Below are positions 38,146-47,657 of a stretch of DNA of 64,000 bases, one piece after another. The notes under the pieces were generated by a model, which saw only the letters and a list, made by a program, of their open reading frames with translations, was not told the origin of the DNA and ran no database searches. The first letter of the stretch is position 1. Every line of letters starts with the position of its first letter. The position numbers were made by a program, and so were the translations under genes. The stretch spans positions 1 through 64,000 of the forward strand of contig NZ_LZGS01000038.1 in assembly GCF_001690495.1 (NCBI RefSeq). The letters run 5' to 3'. This DNA comes from Gilliamella sp. App4-10 (GTDB lineage: Bacteria > Pseudomonadota > Gammaproteobacteria > Enterobacterales > Orbaceae).

Positions 38146-39186
38146 TTAATTACCTAATTTAAGATCAATCACTTCAATATTATCTTTACCACCATAGATA
38201 TCATACCAAGGCTTCGCATATTGCTTTAATATCTTGTTAAGCTGTTCAACATTTTCACGACCAGTTTGATCTAACCAACGTTTTAAACCTTCTTTGCCTC
38301 CATTTGCATAGCTTGCAACACCTTCAAACCATGTTGCTCGTCCACCAAGAATACCACTATATTTTGCGCCATTCTCACCAGCAAAAATGAGTTCTTGGTG
38401 GAAGGTTTTTGTTGGTACGCCCGCACTTAAATAAATGAAAGGACGTGTTGCCGTATCACTTGCTTGTTTAAAGTATTCAGCTGCTTGTTTTTGCGTGTAA
38501 ACAACTATGTTGTTATCGTTAAAGCCTTCTACATGTTTAAATAACACCGGAACTTCGACTTTTAATATATCAATGTAATACTGTTCTTTAGTAAACTCTT
38601 TAATGGTATTAATGACTTTTTGGGGTTTTATTTTTGCAAATTCAGGGCTTTTATCGTCAATTATTACATTATCATATACAATAGGCTCAACAAAAACTGG
38701 AATATCTGCGGCTCTAGCTTCATTGCCTAAACGCTCTAAAAAAGCGTGTTTTTTATCTAAAATATCTTGAGGATCATCAGGATTATAATAAACCAATACT
38801 TTTGCGGCATCCGCGCCTTTTTTTATTAAACGTTGTAATGAATCTTCTGGCAAAATATCGGGCAATCGTCCTGGCGTATTGGCGTCATAGCCCGTCTTTT
38901 CGTATGACATGATTAATCCAGCATTGCTATTTTTGGCAGCCATGCCTTTAAAGCCATATTCTTCATCTAACAAAATTGCACTGACATATTTTGTCAATTC
39001 TTGAGAGACAAGTTCCTTAAATTCATACACCATATCAATATTATAACGATCTTTGCCAACCGCAGATTCCATCATCTTCACCATTGAACCTCGTTGATCG
39101 ATTGCTAATGCAGCGATAACGCCATCTTGGTTTGATAATTGCTGCATACGTGTGAATTTACCGCGAGATATACATTTTCTAGCCAT
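38146..39186 (-). CDS. lacD: Tagatose-1,6-bisphosphate aldolase, LacD type
   Basis: LacD is a class I (Schiff-base) aldolase that splits tagatose-1,6-bisphosphate (and often fructose-1,6-bisphosphate) to dihydroxyacetone phosphate and glyceraldehyde 3-phosphate. The 346-residue protein fits: AALAIDQRGSM, SAILLDEEYGFKGM, KVLVYYNPDDP, IDILKVEVPVLFKHVEG with the likely Schiff-base lysine, and LGGRATWFEGVA. LacD is common in Firmicutes; in gammaproteobacteria tagatose aldolases are mostly class II (GatY, KbaY). No lacA, lacB, lacC or PTS gene flanks it. The ATG at 39186 has GGAGAG upstream; an earlier start adds five residues. Confidence 0.9.
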   Translation of the reverse strand: MARKCISRGKFTRMQQLSNQDGVIAALAIDQRGSMVKMMESAVGKDRYNIDMVYEFKELVSQELTKYVSAILLDEEYGFKGMAAKNSNAGLIMSYEKTGYDANTPGRLPDILPEDSLQRLIKKGADAAKVLVYYNPDDPQDILDKKHAFLERLGNEARAADIPVFVEPIVYDNVIIDDKSPEFAKIKPQKVINTIKEFTKEQYYIDILKVEVPVLFKHVEGFNDNNIVVYTQKQAAEYFKQASDTATRPFIYLSAGVPTKTFHQELIFAGENGAKYSGILGGRATWFEGVASYANGGKEGLKRWLDQTGRENVEQLNKILKQYAKPWYDIYGGKDNIEVIDLKLGN

Positions 39187-39325
39187 TTTATAGCTCTCCA
39201 TTTAATAAGATATTTCATTGTAGTTTTTTTGTTTGGCTATTTATTCATCATTTGTGCTGGTTTTAACGATATACTCAAATTAAGCGAATTTAATTGTTGT
39301 GTAATGCCATGATAATTTAAGTTAA

Positions 39326-39580
39326 GTGCTCGTGAGCGATCCGTACCGTATCATTATTGCTTCTTCGTTAGCTGGTTTTGATGTTGAGTTATTTGCTTAT
39401 TTTATGGTGAAAGTATTTTTTGACTCAAATCTGTTATAGTGGCGCGCCTTCTTGTTCAATATAGTCTACGCTATTGCGAGCAGATCAACGCTTTTACTTA
39501 TTTAGTTTTATGTTTATTTGGTTGGATTGTTTGGAATCAGTGCATTAGTTGAGTTATTTTTATTAATTAATGATAACAGC
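39326..39580 (+). pseudogene. Possible decayed MHS-type transporter remnant
   Basis: In the 713-nt gap between lacD and adhP, the frame from 39326 reads V-L-V-S-D-P-Y-R, then IIIASSLAGFDVELFAYF, then MVKVFFDSNLL and a stop at 39437. This resembles the first membrane segment of metabolite:H+ symporters (ShiA/ProP class, usually A-x-x-x-G-x-x-x-E-W-Y-D-F). Directly after the stop, W-R-A-F-L-F-N-I-V resembles a later part of the same family. It is suggestive only; chance similarity of AT-rich hydrophobic sequence is possible. The remainder, to 39899, is AT-rich adhP leader with no visible gene. Confidence 0.25.
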
Positions 39581-39899
39581 CAAAAATATATTACAGAATG
39601 AAGTTTAACCATAGAATTTTCATTATTAGTTAGAATATAGTATATTGAAATTGGAAGGTGGAAAATTTATTATTATCTTGACTTATCATAAATTCTGACC
39701 GGTATACTTCATTCGTTTATAACGGTTATTCGAATTTATGTTGTCGAAAAATTTCAGAAAATACTAGTTTTTAATATAAATTATTACATAATCAGTGCTA
39801 TTTAATAAAATTGTGAAATTACTCATATTTTTCCAAAATAATTAGTTTAGAATAATAATTAATCATATTTTAACTTTAAAAATTATTTAGGAGAACAAA

Positions 39900-40934
39900 A
39901 TGAAGGCAGCGGTGATTAGGCAAGAGTGTGATGGTCAAGTCGAAATTAAAGATATCCCTATTCGTCCTTTATTAGCCGGTGAGGCTCTAGTTGATGTTGA
40001 GTATTGTGGTCTTTGCCATACTGATCTTCATGTTGCGGCTGGAGATTTTGGTAAAAAACCAGGTCGTGTTATCGGTCACGAAGGCGTGGGGATTGTGACT
40101 AAAATTGCTCCTGATGTAAAGAGCCTAAAAATTGGTGATCGTGTTAGTATTGCTTGGTTTCATGCAGGTTGTGGTACTTGTGAATATTGTATATCAGGCC
40201 ATGAAACATTTTGTCGTAATGCATTAAATTCTGGATATAGTGTTGATGGCGGTATGGCAGAACAGTGCATAGTTAAAGCCGATTATGCAGTAAAAGTGCC
40301 AGAAGGATTAGATCCGGCACAAGCAACAAGTGTAACTTGCGCAGGCGTGACTACCTACAAAGGCATTAAAGTCGCCGGTACTAAACCGGGTCAATGGCTT
40401 GCTGTATTTGGTATCGGTGGTTTAGGAACACTCGCTATCGAATATGGTAAAAAAGTGTTTAACAATAAAGTTGTTGCTATTAGTAATAGCGATAGTCAAT
40501 TAGACTTGTGTAAAAAGTTAGGAGCTGATTTAGTTGTTAACCCTAAAAAAGTGACTGATGTAGGGACATATATTAAAGAACATACTGAAGGTGGTGTACA
40601 TGGTGCTGTTGTGACCTCTGTAACTAAAACTGCATTCAATCAGGCTATTAATTCAGTACGACCTTTAGGACGTGTTGTTGCGTTAGGCTTACCTTCTGAA
40701 AATATGGAGTTAAGTATTCCTAAAACAGTGTTAGATGGCATTCAAGTTTTAGGCTCACTGGTTGGTACTCGTGAAGATTTGGCTGAAGCATTTCAATTTA
40801 GTGCTGAAGGTAAGGTTGTACCGATAGTTGAAAAAAGACCATTGGAAGATATTAATGATATGATCGACGAAATGAAAGCAGGTAAAATTCGAGGTCGTAT
40901 GGTTGTTGATATGAAAATGAAGAAAACTAAATAA
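39900..40934 (+). CDS. adhP: Zinc-dependent alcohol dehydrogenase AdhP
   Basis: A 344-residue medium-chain alcohol dehydrogenase that interconverts ethanol and acetaldehyde (and propanol) with NAD. Catalytic zinc ligands lie in [13 protein letters not shown] (Cys) and IGHEGVG (His-Glu); the structural zinc comes from four cysteines in [16 protein letters not shown]. The NAD motif GIGGLGTLA is near residue 180. The match to AdhP of E. coli and streptococci is close. GGAGAACAAA precedes the ATG. A terminator follows, so it is monocistronic. In a fermenting cell it would dispose of reductant as ethanol. Confidence 0.93.
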   Translation: MKAAVIRQECDGQVEIKDIPIRPLLAGEALVDVEYCGLCHTDLHVAAGDFGKKPGRVIGHEGVGIVTKIAPDVKSLKIGDRVSIAWFHAGCGTCEYCISGHETFCRNALNSGYSVDGGMAEQCIVKADYAVKVPEGLDPAQATSVTCAGVTTYKGIKVAGTKPGQWLAVFGIGGLGTLAIEYGKKVFNNKVVAISNSDSQLDLCKKLGADLVVNPKKVTDVGTYIKEHTEGGVHGAVVTSVTKTAFNQAINSVRPLGRVVALGLPSENMELSIPKTVLDGIQVLGSLVGTREDLAEAFQFSAEGKVVPIVEKRPLEDINDMIDEMKAGKIRGRMVVDMKMKKTK

Positions 40935-40955
40935 TTTAACCTCATTTTTAACTCA

Positions 40956-40982
40956 AAAGCTGGCTTTATGCTGGCTTTTTTT
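40956..40982 (+). terminator. Rho-independent terminator after adhP
   Basis: AAAGCTGGC pairs with GCTGGCTTT (with two G-T pairs) and ends in TTTTTTTA. Confidence 0.7.
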
Positions 40983-41117
40983 ATAAATAAAAAAATTATT
41001 TATTTGATTTATTATGGTTATTATATGAAAAACTTTAATCTTTCTTGTGTTTTATGAATAAATCCCTATTATAACTAAATTTGGCTCATTAATTTTATAT
41101 GTTTTAAGAGGAACTTC

Positions 41118-42566
41118 ATGGCAGATCACAATTTAGAGAATAATTTGCGAAAAGATCTTGGTTTAGTTTCTGCATTATCACTGGTTGTTGGAATGGTTTT
41201 AGGTGCAGGCGCTTTTATGAAACCACCAGCTGTATTAGAAGCTACTGGTGATTATAATTATGCACTATTAGCATGGATAATAGGAGGTGTTTTTTCTATT
41301 TGTGGCGGCTTAACACTTTGTGAACTAGGCGTCATGTTTCCGCGTACTGGGGGCATGCTGGTTTATCTTGAAAAAATTTATGGTCCAAAAGTTTCTCATC
41401 TTTATGGATGGATGATTACTGTTATTTTTGCTCCGTCATTAGTTGGTGCGTTGGTTGGATATTTCAGTTCAGTATTTTGTTTATTATTTAGCATTAATGA
41501 TACTTATCGAATGGCAGTGAGCGCTGGTGTTTTGGGTTTTATCGCCTTTATTAATGCTATTGGCGTTAGAGAAGCCGGTTATTTACAAACGATTGCTACA
41601 GTTTGTAAACTAATTCCTATATTGCTGTTGGCCATATTTGGTTTGTGGAAAGGTAATGGTCAAGTAGTATTATTTACGGCGAGTGGTCAAGGTATTGAAT
41701 CATACGCCCCTTTTGCTGTGGCTATTCTTGCAACTCTTTTTGCGTACGATGGTTGGGCACAGGTAGCGTCAGTTGCTGGCGAAATTCATAATCCCTCAAA
41801 AGTATTACCTAAGGCTATTATTTTGGGGATTGTTTTTCTTGTGATAGTTTATGCCTGTATTAATATTGCATTATTCAAAATTTTTCCTGTGCAAGAAATG
41901 GTTTCGCTTGGTCATGATGCTTCTGCCGTAGCATCACAACGTATGTTTGGGCATTTTGGTGGTAATTTAGTTGCTGTTGGCATTATGGTCTCAATTTTGG
42001 GAGGTATTAATGGGTATGTTATGACTCTATCTCGTACTATATTTAGTATGGGGGAACGAGGAACTATTATCGGTGCTCGTTATTTAAGTTCCATTGATGA
42101 TGATAGTCGTTCGCCGGTTAATGCCATTATTGTATTGATTGTTTTTTCTTTCTTGTATTCAACGCTTCTTGATGCAGATCGTTTATCCGAAATTTCAATG
42201 TTTGCAATTTGGGTATTTTATCTATTAACGTTTATTGGTGTAATGATTGCACGTAAAAAATATCCGAATGAGCCTAGATCTTATAAAGTTATTGGTTATC
42301 CAATAATTCCTATTATTGCAATGTTAGGGGCGATTTATGTTATTTATGGTATGTTAGTTTACCAAACCATAAATGGAATTGCTTCAATAGTAATGACTTT
42401 GATTGGTCTACCTCTGTATTATTATTACCATGGCAAAAATAAAAACAAAAATCTTTCGCTTGGTGAAATGAAAAAGTATAAAGTAAAAATAAGATATACC
42501 ATTGCTGTTTCAGCAATTATTATTGTGGCTCTGTTAATTATTTATGGTTATATGACGATAAATTAA
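41118..42566 (+). CDS. APC-superfamily amino acid transporter (LAT/SteT-like)
   Basis: A 482-residue amino acid transporter with twelve predicted membrane segments. The first carries the APC substrate loop (LVVGMVLGAGAFMKPPAVLEATG); TLCELGVMFPRTGGMLVYL is the next signature; then FAYDGWAQVASVAGEIHNPSKVLPKAI (segment 6 to loop). These fit the LAT-type exchangers such as SteT (serine/threonine) or YfnA. Substrate not certain. AAGAGGAACTT precedes the start. It is monocistronic, between adhP's terminator and one at 42647. Confidence 0.85.
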   Translation: MADHNLENNLRKDLGLVSALSLVVGMVLGAGAFMKPPAVLEATGDYNYALLAWIIGGVFSICGGLTLCELGVMFPRTGGMLVYLEKIYGPKVSHLYGWMITVIFAPSLVGALVGYFSSVFCLLFSINDTYRMAVSAGVLGFIAFINAIGVREAGYLQTIATVCKLIPILLLAIFGLWKGNGQVVLFTASGQGIESYAPFAVAILATLFAYDGWAQVASVAGEIHNPSKVLPKAIILGIVFLVIVYACINIALFKIFPVQEMVSLGHDASAVASQRMFGHFGGNLVAVGIMVSILGGINGYVMTLSRTIFSMGERGTIIGARYLSSIDDDSRSPVNAIIVLIVFSFLYSTLLDADRLSEISMFAIWVFYLLTFIGVMIARKKYPNEPRSYKVIGYPIIPIIAMLGAIYVIYGMLVYQTINGIASIVMTLIGLPLYYYYHGKNKNKNLSLGEMKKYKVKIRYTIAVSAIIIVALLIIYGYMTIN

Positions 42567-42646
42567 TAGATAATAAACTTATTTTTCGTTAAATGGCTTG
42601 TTTGATGTTATTTTTGAAATGGCAGTAAAAGAAATCAACAAGCTGT

Positions 42647-42674
42647 AGGTATGCTAATATGGCATGCCTTTTTT
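42647..42674 (+). terminator. Rho-independent terminator after the APC transporter
   Basis: AGGTATGC pairs with GCATGCCT (one G-T pair), followed by TTTTTT. The remaining part of 42567-42868 is AT-rich and holds no gene. Confidence 0.75.
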
Positions 42675-42868
42675 AGGCTAACATTTTTTAAATTTTAATT
42701 TAATCTTCGTGACTAACAGATCAATGTTTTGTTAATCAGTTATTTTTCAATCAAATAATCATCGATTTTAAGCTTTTATTTTTATTAATAGTGAATTTTA
42801 AGATTATTTATAAATACTTAAAATATTACTTGCCTTTAGAATGAAAACAAATAAAATCACATAAAATA

Positions 42869-42882
42869 TGAATAAATATTCA
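42869..42882. promoter_or_regulatory. ARG box (ArgR operator) of argA
   Basis: TGAAT-AAAT-ATTCA matches the ARG box core (TGAAT, four A/T, ATTCA) in all defined positions. It is 18 nt before the argA start, where bound ArgR with arginine would block transcription or initiation. A second box, usual 3 bp away, is not clear. Confidence 0.75.
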
Positions 42883-42900
42883 CTTAAGGTGATTGTAAAA

Positions 42901-44229
42901 ATGAAAGAACGTACAACCGAGTTAGTTAATGGGTTAAGACATTCTGTACCTTATATTAATGCACATCATGGTAAAACATTTGTAATCTTACTCACGGGTG
43001 CACTGTTAAAAAGTAATAATTATTCAAGTATTATCAGCGATATTGGTTTACTCTATAGTCTTGGTATTAAACTTGTTATTGTCAATGGCGCTCGTAATCA
43101 GATCGATGAAGCTTTAAAAAATCATAATATTGAACCTAAATATCATAAAAATACGCGCATTACGGATGCAACAACACTAGACATCATTAAACAAATTACA
43201 GGATCATTACAACTTAATATTACTGCAAGTTTATCAATGAGCTTAAATAATACCCCATTACAAGGTGCTCATATCAGTGTTATCAGTGGTAATTTTGTGA
43301 TTGCACAACCTTTGGGTGTAGATGATGGTGTTGATTACTGCCATACAGGTAAAATCCGCCGTATAAACAACGAGGCTATAGCGGAACAGCTAGATCGTGG
43401 CTCTATTGTATTATTAAGTCCAGTTGGTGTTTCGGTTACTGGTGAAAGTTTTAATTTAGCATCTGAGGATGTTGCCGCTGAAGTTGCCATTCGCTTAAAA
43501 GCGGATAAATTAATCAGCTTTTGTGCTGAACAAGGTGTTTTAGATGAACAAGGCTGGGTTATTACTGACCTTTATCCTGTTGATGCGGATAATTATGTCA
43601 AACAAAAAGAACAACAAGGCAAATATTTATCTAGTGAAGCACGTTTTTTACGTGCAGCATCCAAAGCATGCCGTAGTGGAGTTAGGCGAAGTCACTTAGT
43701 AAGTTATTTGATTGATGGCTCCATTTTACAAGAATTATTTTCGCGCGATGGTATTGGAACACAAGTTTCGATGGAACATTCTGAACAGGTTCGTTCGGCA
43801 ACCATTAACGATATCGGTGGAATTTTAGAGCTCATTCGTCCGCTTGAAGAGCAAGGTATTTTGGTCAAACGCTCACGAGAACAATTAGAAATGGAAATTG
43901 ATAAATTTACCATTATTGAACGAGATAACATGACAATTGGTTGTGCTGCGCTTTACCCTTATTTTGAAGAAAAAATGGGCGAAATAGCCTGTGTGGCTAT
44001 TCATCCAGAATATCGTAATTCGTCTCGAGGAGATATTCTCATTGAAAAATTAATGGAGAAATCAATCCAGTTAGGGCTTGAAAAAGTTTTTGTTTTAACG
44101 ACATGTAGCATCCACTGGTTTAGAGAAAAAGGCTTTAATCCAGCAGAAGTGGAAGACTTGCCCATTAAAAAGAAACAACTTTATAATTATCAAAGAAATT
44201 CGAAAATTCTAATATTTGATATCTTTTAG
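42901..44229 (+). CDS. argA: N-acetylglutamate synthase ArgA
   Basis: ArgA makes N-acetylglutamate from glutamate and acetyl-CoA, the first, arginine-inhibited step of arginine synthesis. The 442-residue protein has an amino acid kinase-like domain (to ~290) and a GNAT domain (from ~295). Matches to E. coli ArgA (443) run the length: [86 protein letters not shown] and [12 protein letters not shown]. One oddity: the glycine loop that reads LGGEA in E. coli reads LTGAL here. The ATG at 42901 follows AAGGTG; an in-frame ATG at 42868 lies in the ARG box. A match to ArgR control is noted above. Confidence 0.94.
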   Translation: MKERTTELVNGLRHSVPYINAHHGKTFVILLTGALLKSNNYSSIISDIGLLYSLGIKLVIVNGARNQIDEALKNHNIEPKYHKNTRITDATTLDIIKQITGSLQLNITASLSMSLNNTPLQGAHISVISGNFVIAQPLGVDDGVDYCHTGKIRRINNEAIAEQLDRGSIVLLSPVGVSVTGESFNLASEDVAAEVAIRLKADKLISFCAEQGVLDEQGWVITDLYPVDADNYVKQKEQQGKYLSSEARFLRAASKACRSGVRRSHLVSYLIDGSILQELFSRDGIGTQVSMEHSEQVRSATINDIGGILELIRPLEEQGILVKRSREQLEMEIDKFTIIERDNMTIGCAALYPYFEEKMGEIACVAIHPEYRNSSRGDILIEKLMEKSIQLGLEKVFVLTTCSIHWFREKGFNPAEVEDLPIKKKQLYNYQRNSKILIFDIF

Positions 44230-44309
44230 CTTTTTATAGTATTAAGCCTTATAGACAATATTATTGTGTAGTAACCAAGGCTATTTGCTAATCGTTTTAG
44301 TTGAAAAAA

Positions 44310-45281
44310 TTAGTTAATTAATTGGGCGGACATTTCATCACTAATTACTAATATATCAATATAATTCGCATTTAGTGCCGCTTTTAAACTATTAATTTTT
44401 TCGCAATCACCACTTGCACATATTTTTAAAGGAATTTTTTTCAGATTGTCTAATGTCACTCCGATAATTTGATTGCAAAATGGCGTCGTTAATTCATGCC
44501 CATTTTGATCGAAAAAGCGGGATAGTATATCACCTACAATATTTTTATTGGCAATCGTTTGGAACAACTCTCCATAAAACCCATACCAAATTGAACTTTT
44601 TGAGATAGCAGGACAACCGATACTAAATAGCGCGACTGTTATCTTACTCCACCAATCTTTCAACTCTTTCATATGTTGAGTTTTTTCAATTTCTATTTTT
44701 AAAGGCTCGGTATCAACAATGGCAGGGTAATCAATCAGTATAGCTTGACTATTTAATTTATTCGAAAGTTTATAAGCAATATTATTGACGTGATATTTTG
44801 TTTCAATTTTTCCTGATGGTCCCCCAATCATTGGTACAATAGTCGTATTATTGAATTGAGTGTTGTCATTTTTTAAACTGCTAACAATATAATTAATTGT
44901 GCGTCCCCATGAAATGCCAATAACATCGTTATCATGAATATTTTTGACTAATACATTTGCAGCAACACTACAAACAATTTGATTTTTGCTGTCATTATCA
45001 ACATTTTGATTGACAGGTACAACAATAACTTGTTTCAAATTATATTTATTAAGAATTTTTTCTTCTAATGCAATATTGGGAAGTAGATCGTAATTTATTG
45101 AGATAGAAACAATACCTAATTCTCGTATTACTTTTAGCATTCGACTAATACTTGATCTATGTATATTAACGATTTTGGCTATTTCGGATTGAGTTTTATT
45201 TTCTTCATAATAGAGTTGAGCTATTTTTATTAATAATTTGTGTTGCTCAAAATCGTAGTTACCAAAGTTATTATTGATCAT
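44310..45281 (-). CDS. sorC: SorC-family transcriptional regulator of the sorbose operon
   Basis: A 323-residue SorC/DeoR-type regulator. The HTH is near residues 32-52 (KTQSEIAKIVNIHRSSISRML), followed by the sugar-phosphate-binding domain with ISWGRTINYIVSSL and MIGGPSG, typical of the family. It is the last gene of a - strand cluster of PTS genes and sorE; in Klebsiella sorC comes first. It is therefore inferred to sense sorbose or its phosphate and to control the cluster. A strong hairpin lies between sorE and this gene, which would lower its expression. The start has no strong ribosome site. Confidence 0.85.
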   Translation of the reverse strand: MINNNFGNYDFEQHKLLIKIAQLYYEENKTQSEIAKIVNIHRSSISRMLKVIRELGIVSISINYDLLPNIALEEKILNKYNLKQVIVVPVNQNVDNDSKNQIVCSVAANVLVKNIHDNDVIGISWGRTINYIVSSLKNDNTQFNNTTIVPMIGGPSGKIETKYHVNNIAYKLSNKLNSQAILIDYPAIVDTEPLKIEIEKTQHMKELKDWWSKITVALFSIGCPAISKSSIWYGFYGELFQTIANKNIVGDILSRFFDQNGHELTTPFCNQIIGVTLDNLKKIPLKICASGDCEKINSLKAALNANYIDILVISDEMSAQLIN

Positions 45282-45335
45282 GGTCGTATTATCTTATTAG
45301 TCATGTTTTTTTTAATCACTATTTATTTAAAGAAT

Positions 45336-45378
45336 ATCAAGATGTCATGAATGATAATTCATATTATGGCATCTTGAT
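45336..45378. terminator. Intercistronic hairpin between sorE and sorC
   Basis: A 13-bp stem with one G-T pair (ATCAAGATGTCAT at 45336-45348 with ATGGCATCTTGAT at 45366-45378) lies 24 nt past sorE on the - strand. Followed by only moderately T-rich sequence, so partial termination or mRNA stabilisation is likely. Confidence 0.6.
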
Positions 45379-45401
45379 GCTATTAAAGTATAACAAAAAA
45401 A

Positions 45402-46646
45402 TTAAGACTCAATATCAGGAAAATTGTTTAATACAAAATCTTCGGCTTCTTTTGACCAAATATTATGGTTTTTATGTAATATTTTCTTTAATGCTACATC
45501 ATCACTACTATCTGTTAACGATTCTAAACTTTTAAGCTCAAATTGCTTATGAGTGTAAACTAATTTTTTTCCACCTCTAATTTTATCTTGTCGTTGAGTT
45601 ATTTCACAGGCTTGAGCGATTCCCATTATATGCGAAACAATTTTAGCAACTTCAATCTTGCCTGACTCAATTAACTTAACAGCTAAGCGCATATCATCAG
45701 TATTTCCTCCTGATGTTCCAACAATATGAGTAAAATTATAATGGACATCATAAAAATTAATTTCTGCTTCGAAATTTTTATCTTGAGGGCCAGCAAAAAA
45801 ATTCAGACAACCGTCAAATGCTAATAATTGCGATGCTAAATGAATTAACTCTTTTGATGGTAAAAAGATAAAGATATCATCAAAACAATTTTTGGAAGAT
45901 TGATTTTGCAATAGAGACAATTGATCTTCGCATTCAGATATATTGACGAATTCAAGTTCAACCCCATTGCGTGATTGATATAGTGTTTTTAGATGTGCTA
46001 TTTTTTCTTTGTTTCGCCCAGTGACAACCACTTTTTTGGGTTTTATCGCCCCCCCTAAAGCATAGTCTATTGCAAGCATCCCCATAGGGCCTGTTCCCCC
46101 TAATATAAGCAATTCACCATTAGGCTTTATTCCCATAATATGATCGTAACTATTTGGTTTCAAATGATAGCTAGCATTAAAAGCACCAATAACACAGGAT
46201 AAGGGTTCAATTAACGCACCTTCAAAATAAGTTTTTCCATTATAAGGTATTAAACAATCTTGTTGTAATACGTCGCGATTGACTATCATATAGGTTGCAC
46301 ATCCCCCCATATTAGGATAAGAGTAACCCACACAATAAGGGCTATTAGTGAGCTGTAAGTTGGCTTGTATGACATATTTTTGCCCTTGTTTAAATTTATG
46401 TTGCCAATTTTTACCTACTTGCAAAATATCACCACAGCATTCATGTCCAATAATGATTGGATTGTTTTCTAGATCTGGTGGGGTTTTTTTATGGTTTTCA
46501 CCTTGATTTACTAGCTTTAATGAAGACATGCACATACTGTCAACAATGACAGATACTAACACTTCATCATCTGTGATAGGTGGAAGTTCAAAAGATTCTA
46601 ATCGAAGATCATTTTTCCCATATAATCGAACAGCTTGCGTTTTCAT
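45402..46646 (-). CDS. sorE: L-sorbose-1-phosphate reductase SorE
   Basis: SorE reduces L-sorbose 1-phosphate to D-glucitol 6-phosphate with NAD(P)H. The 414-residue protein belongs to the zinc medium-chain dehydrogenases: VDSMCMSSLKLVNQG in the catalytic domain, GHECCGDILQVG, LIEPLSCVIGAFNASY, and a nucleotide motif GGTGPMGMLAIDYA. These fit SorE, and so does its place beside mannose-family PTS genes. The ATG at 46646 follows AGAGGA; an upstream start would add 15 residues. Its product needs a glucitol-6-phosphate dehydrogenase, not found in this operon but encoded as srlD at 53878. Confidence 0.9.
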   Translation of the reverse strand: MKTQAVRLYGKNDLRLESFELPPITDDEVLVSVIVDSMCMSSLKLVNQGENHKKTPPDLENNPIIIGHECCGDILQVGKNWQHKFKQGQKYVIQANLQLTNSPYCVGYSYPNMGGCATYMIVNRDVLQQDCLIPYNGKTYFEGALIEPLSCVIGAFNASYHLKPNSYDHIMGIKPNGELLILGGTGPMGMLAIDYALGGAIKPKKVVVTGRNKEKIAHLKTLYQSRNGVELEFVNISECEDQLSLLQNQSSKNCFDDIFIFLPSKELIHLASQLLAFDGCLNFFAGPQDKNFEAEINFYDVHYNFTHIVGTSGGNTDDMRLAVKLIESGKIEVAKIVSHIMGIAQACEITQRQDKIRGGKKLVYTHKQFELKSLESLTDSSDDVALKKILHKNHNIWSKEAEDFVLNNFPDIES

Positions 46647-46809
46647 ATATTCCTCTTTAATAAAATAAATTTGATACAAATTTATACTCAATAATGCATA
46701 AACACCTTGTTATACCTGCAGTTGTAAGGAAAAATGTATTGATAACAATTTGTTTTATTTCCTTTAGTTAAAAATATTACATATCTTTTTAAGACTTTTT
46801 AGTTGTATT

Positions 46810-47640
46810 TTAAGCTAAAATACCTAACCCATAGCCAATAATACCCACGGTAAATAATGCAAAAATTAAGATAATTGGGCTGACTTTTTTTCGGAGCAAT
46901 TTCATCATTAAAAGTGTTAGACCCAACGGTAGTAAACCTGGTACAAGGTCATTGAGTATACCTTGTACTGTCATAACGATTTCATTACCATTTGTGTCGG
47001 CAGTTTTAGATACAACTAAAGGGACATTTATTGAAGTCCATTGGGTCACTAATACGCCCATAATAAATAAACCAAGAATAGAAGCACCTTCTGTCAGTTT
47101 AGGCAAGATATTACCTGAAAGATCTTTAACAATACCGATTCCTTTCGATAATCCATAGGTTAAACCATACCATTTCATGGCAAGTCTGACGAAATTAAAC
47201 AAAATAAAAAATAATAATGGACCTGCCATATTTCCATTGAGTGCTAAAGATGCGCCAAGTGCTGCAGTAATAGGTCGTAATGTACCCCATACAAGGGGAT
47301 CTCCGACCCCTGCTAAAGGTCCCATTAATCCAATTTTGAGGCTATTGATTGTTCCATCATTAATTGGTGCGCCATTTGCTCTTGCTTCTTCCATCGCTAT
47401 AGTGACACCAAGCACGGGCCCACACATTGTAGGGGTCGTGTTGAAAAACGCTAAATGCCTTTTTAATGCTTGGCGTTGTTCCTCTTGGGTTTGATAAACT
47501 CGTTTGATTGTCGGAATCATATCCACACAAAAAGCAAGCGCATGAATACGCTCATAATTAAAAGAAGCTTGTTGGAAATTAGAACGAATAAAAGTACTAA
47601 TCACATCTTTTTTTTGAATGGTTTTTGACATTTCTTTCAT
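46810..47640 (-). CDS. sorM: PTS EIID component, mannose/sorbose family
   Basis: A 276-residue EIID of the mannose family, the membrane partner of EIIC. Landmarks: SNFQQASFNYERIHALAFC near the N-terminus, FFNTTPTMCGPVLGVTIAMEE, and LKIGLMGPLAGVGDPLVWGT, the EIID signature; a hydrophobic C-terminus. By order it matches SorM of the Klebsiella sor operon. AGGAAG precedes the ATG. It forms the third-to-last gene of the - strand cluster. Confidence 0.9.
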   Translation of the reverse strand: MKEMSKTIQKKDVISTFIRSNFQQASFNYERIHALAFCVDMIPTIKRVYQTQEEQRQALKRHLAFFNTTPTMCGPVLGVTIAMEEARANGAPINDGTINSLKIGLMGPLAGVGDPLVWGTLRPITAALGASLALNGNMAGPLLFFILFNFVRLAMKWYGLTYGLSKGIGIVKDLSGNILPKLTEGASILGLFIMGVLVTQWTSINVPLVVSKTADTNGNEIVMTVQGILNDLVPGLLPLGLTLLMMKLLRKKVSPIILIFALFTVGIIGYGLGILA

Positions 47641-47657
47641 AATATACTTCCTATAAA

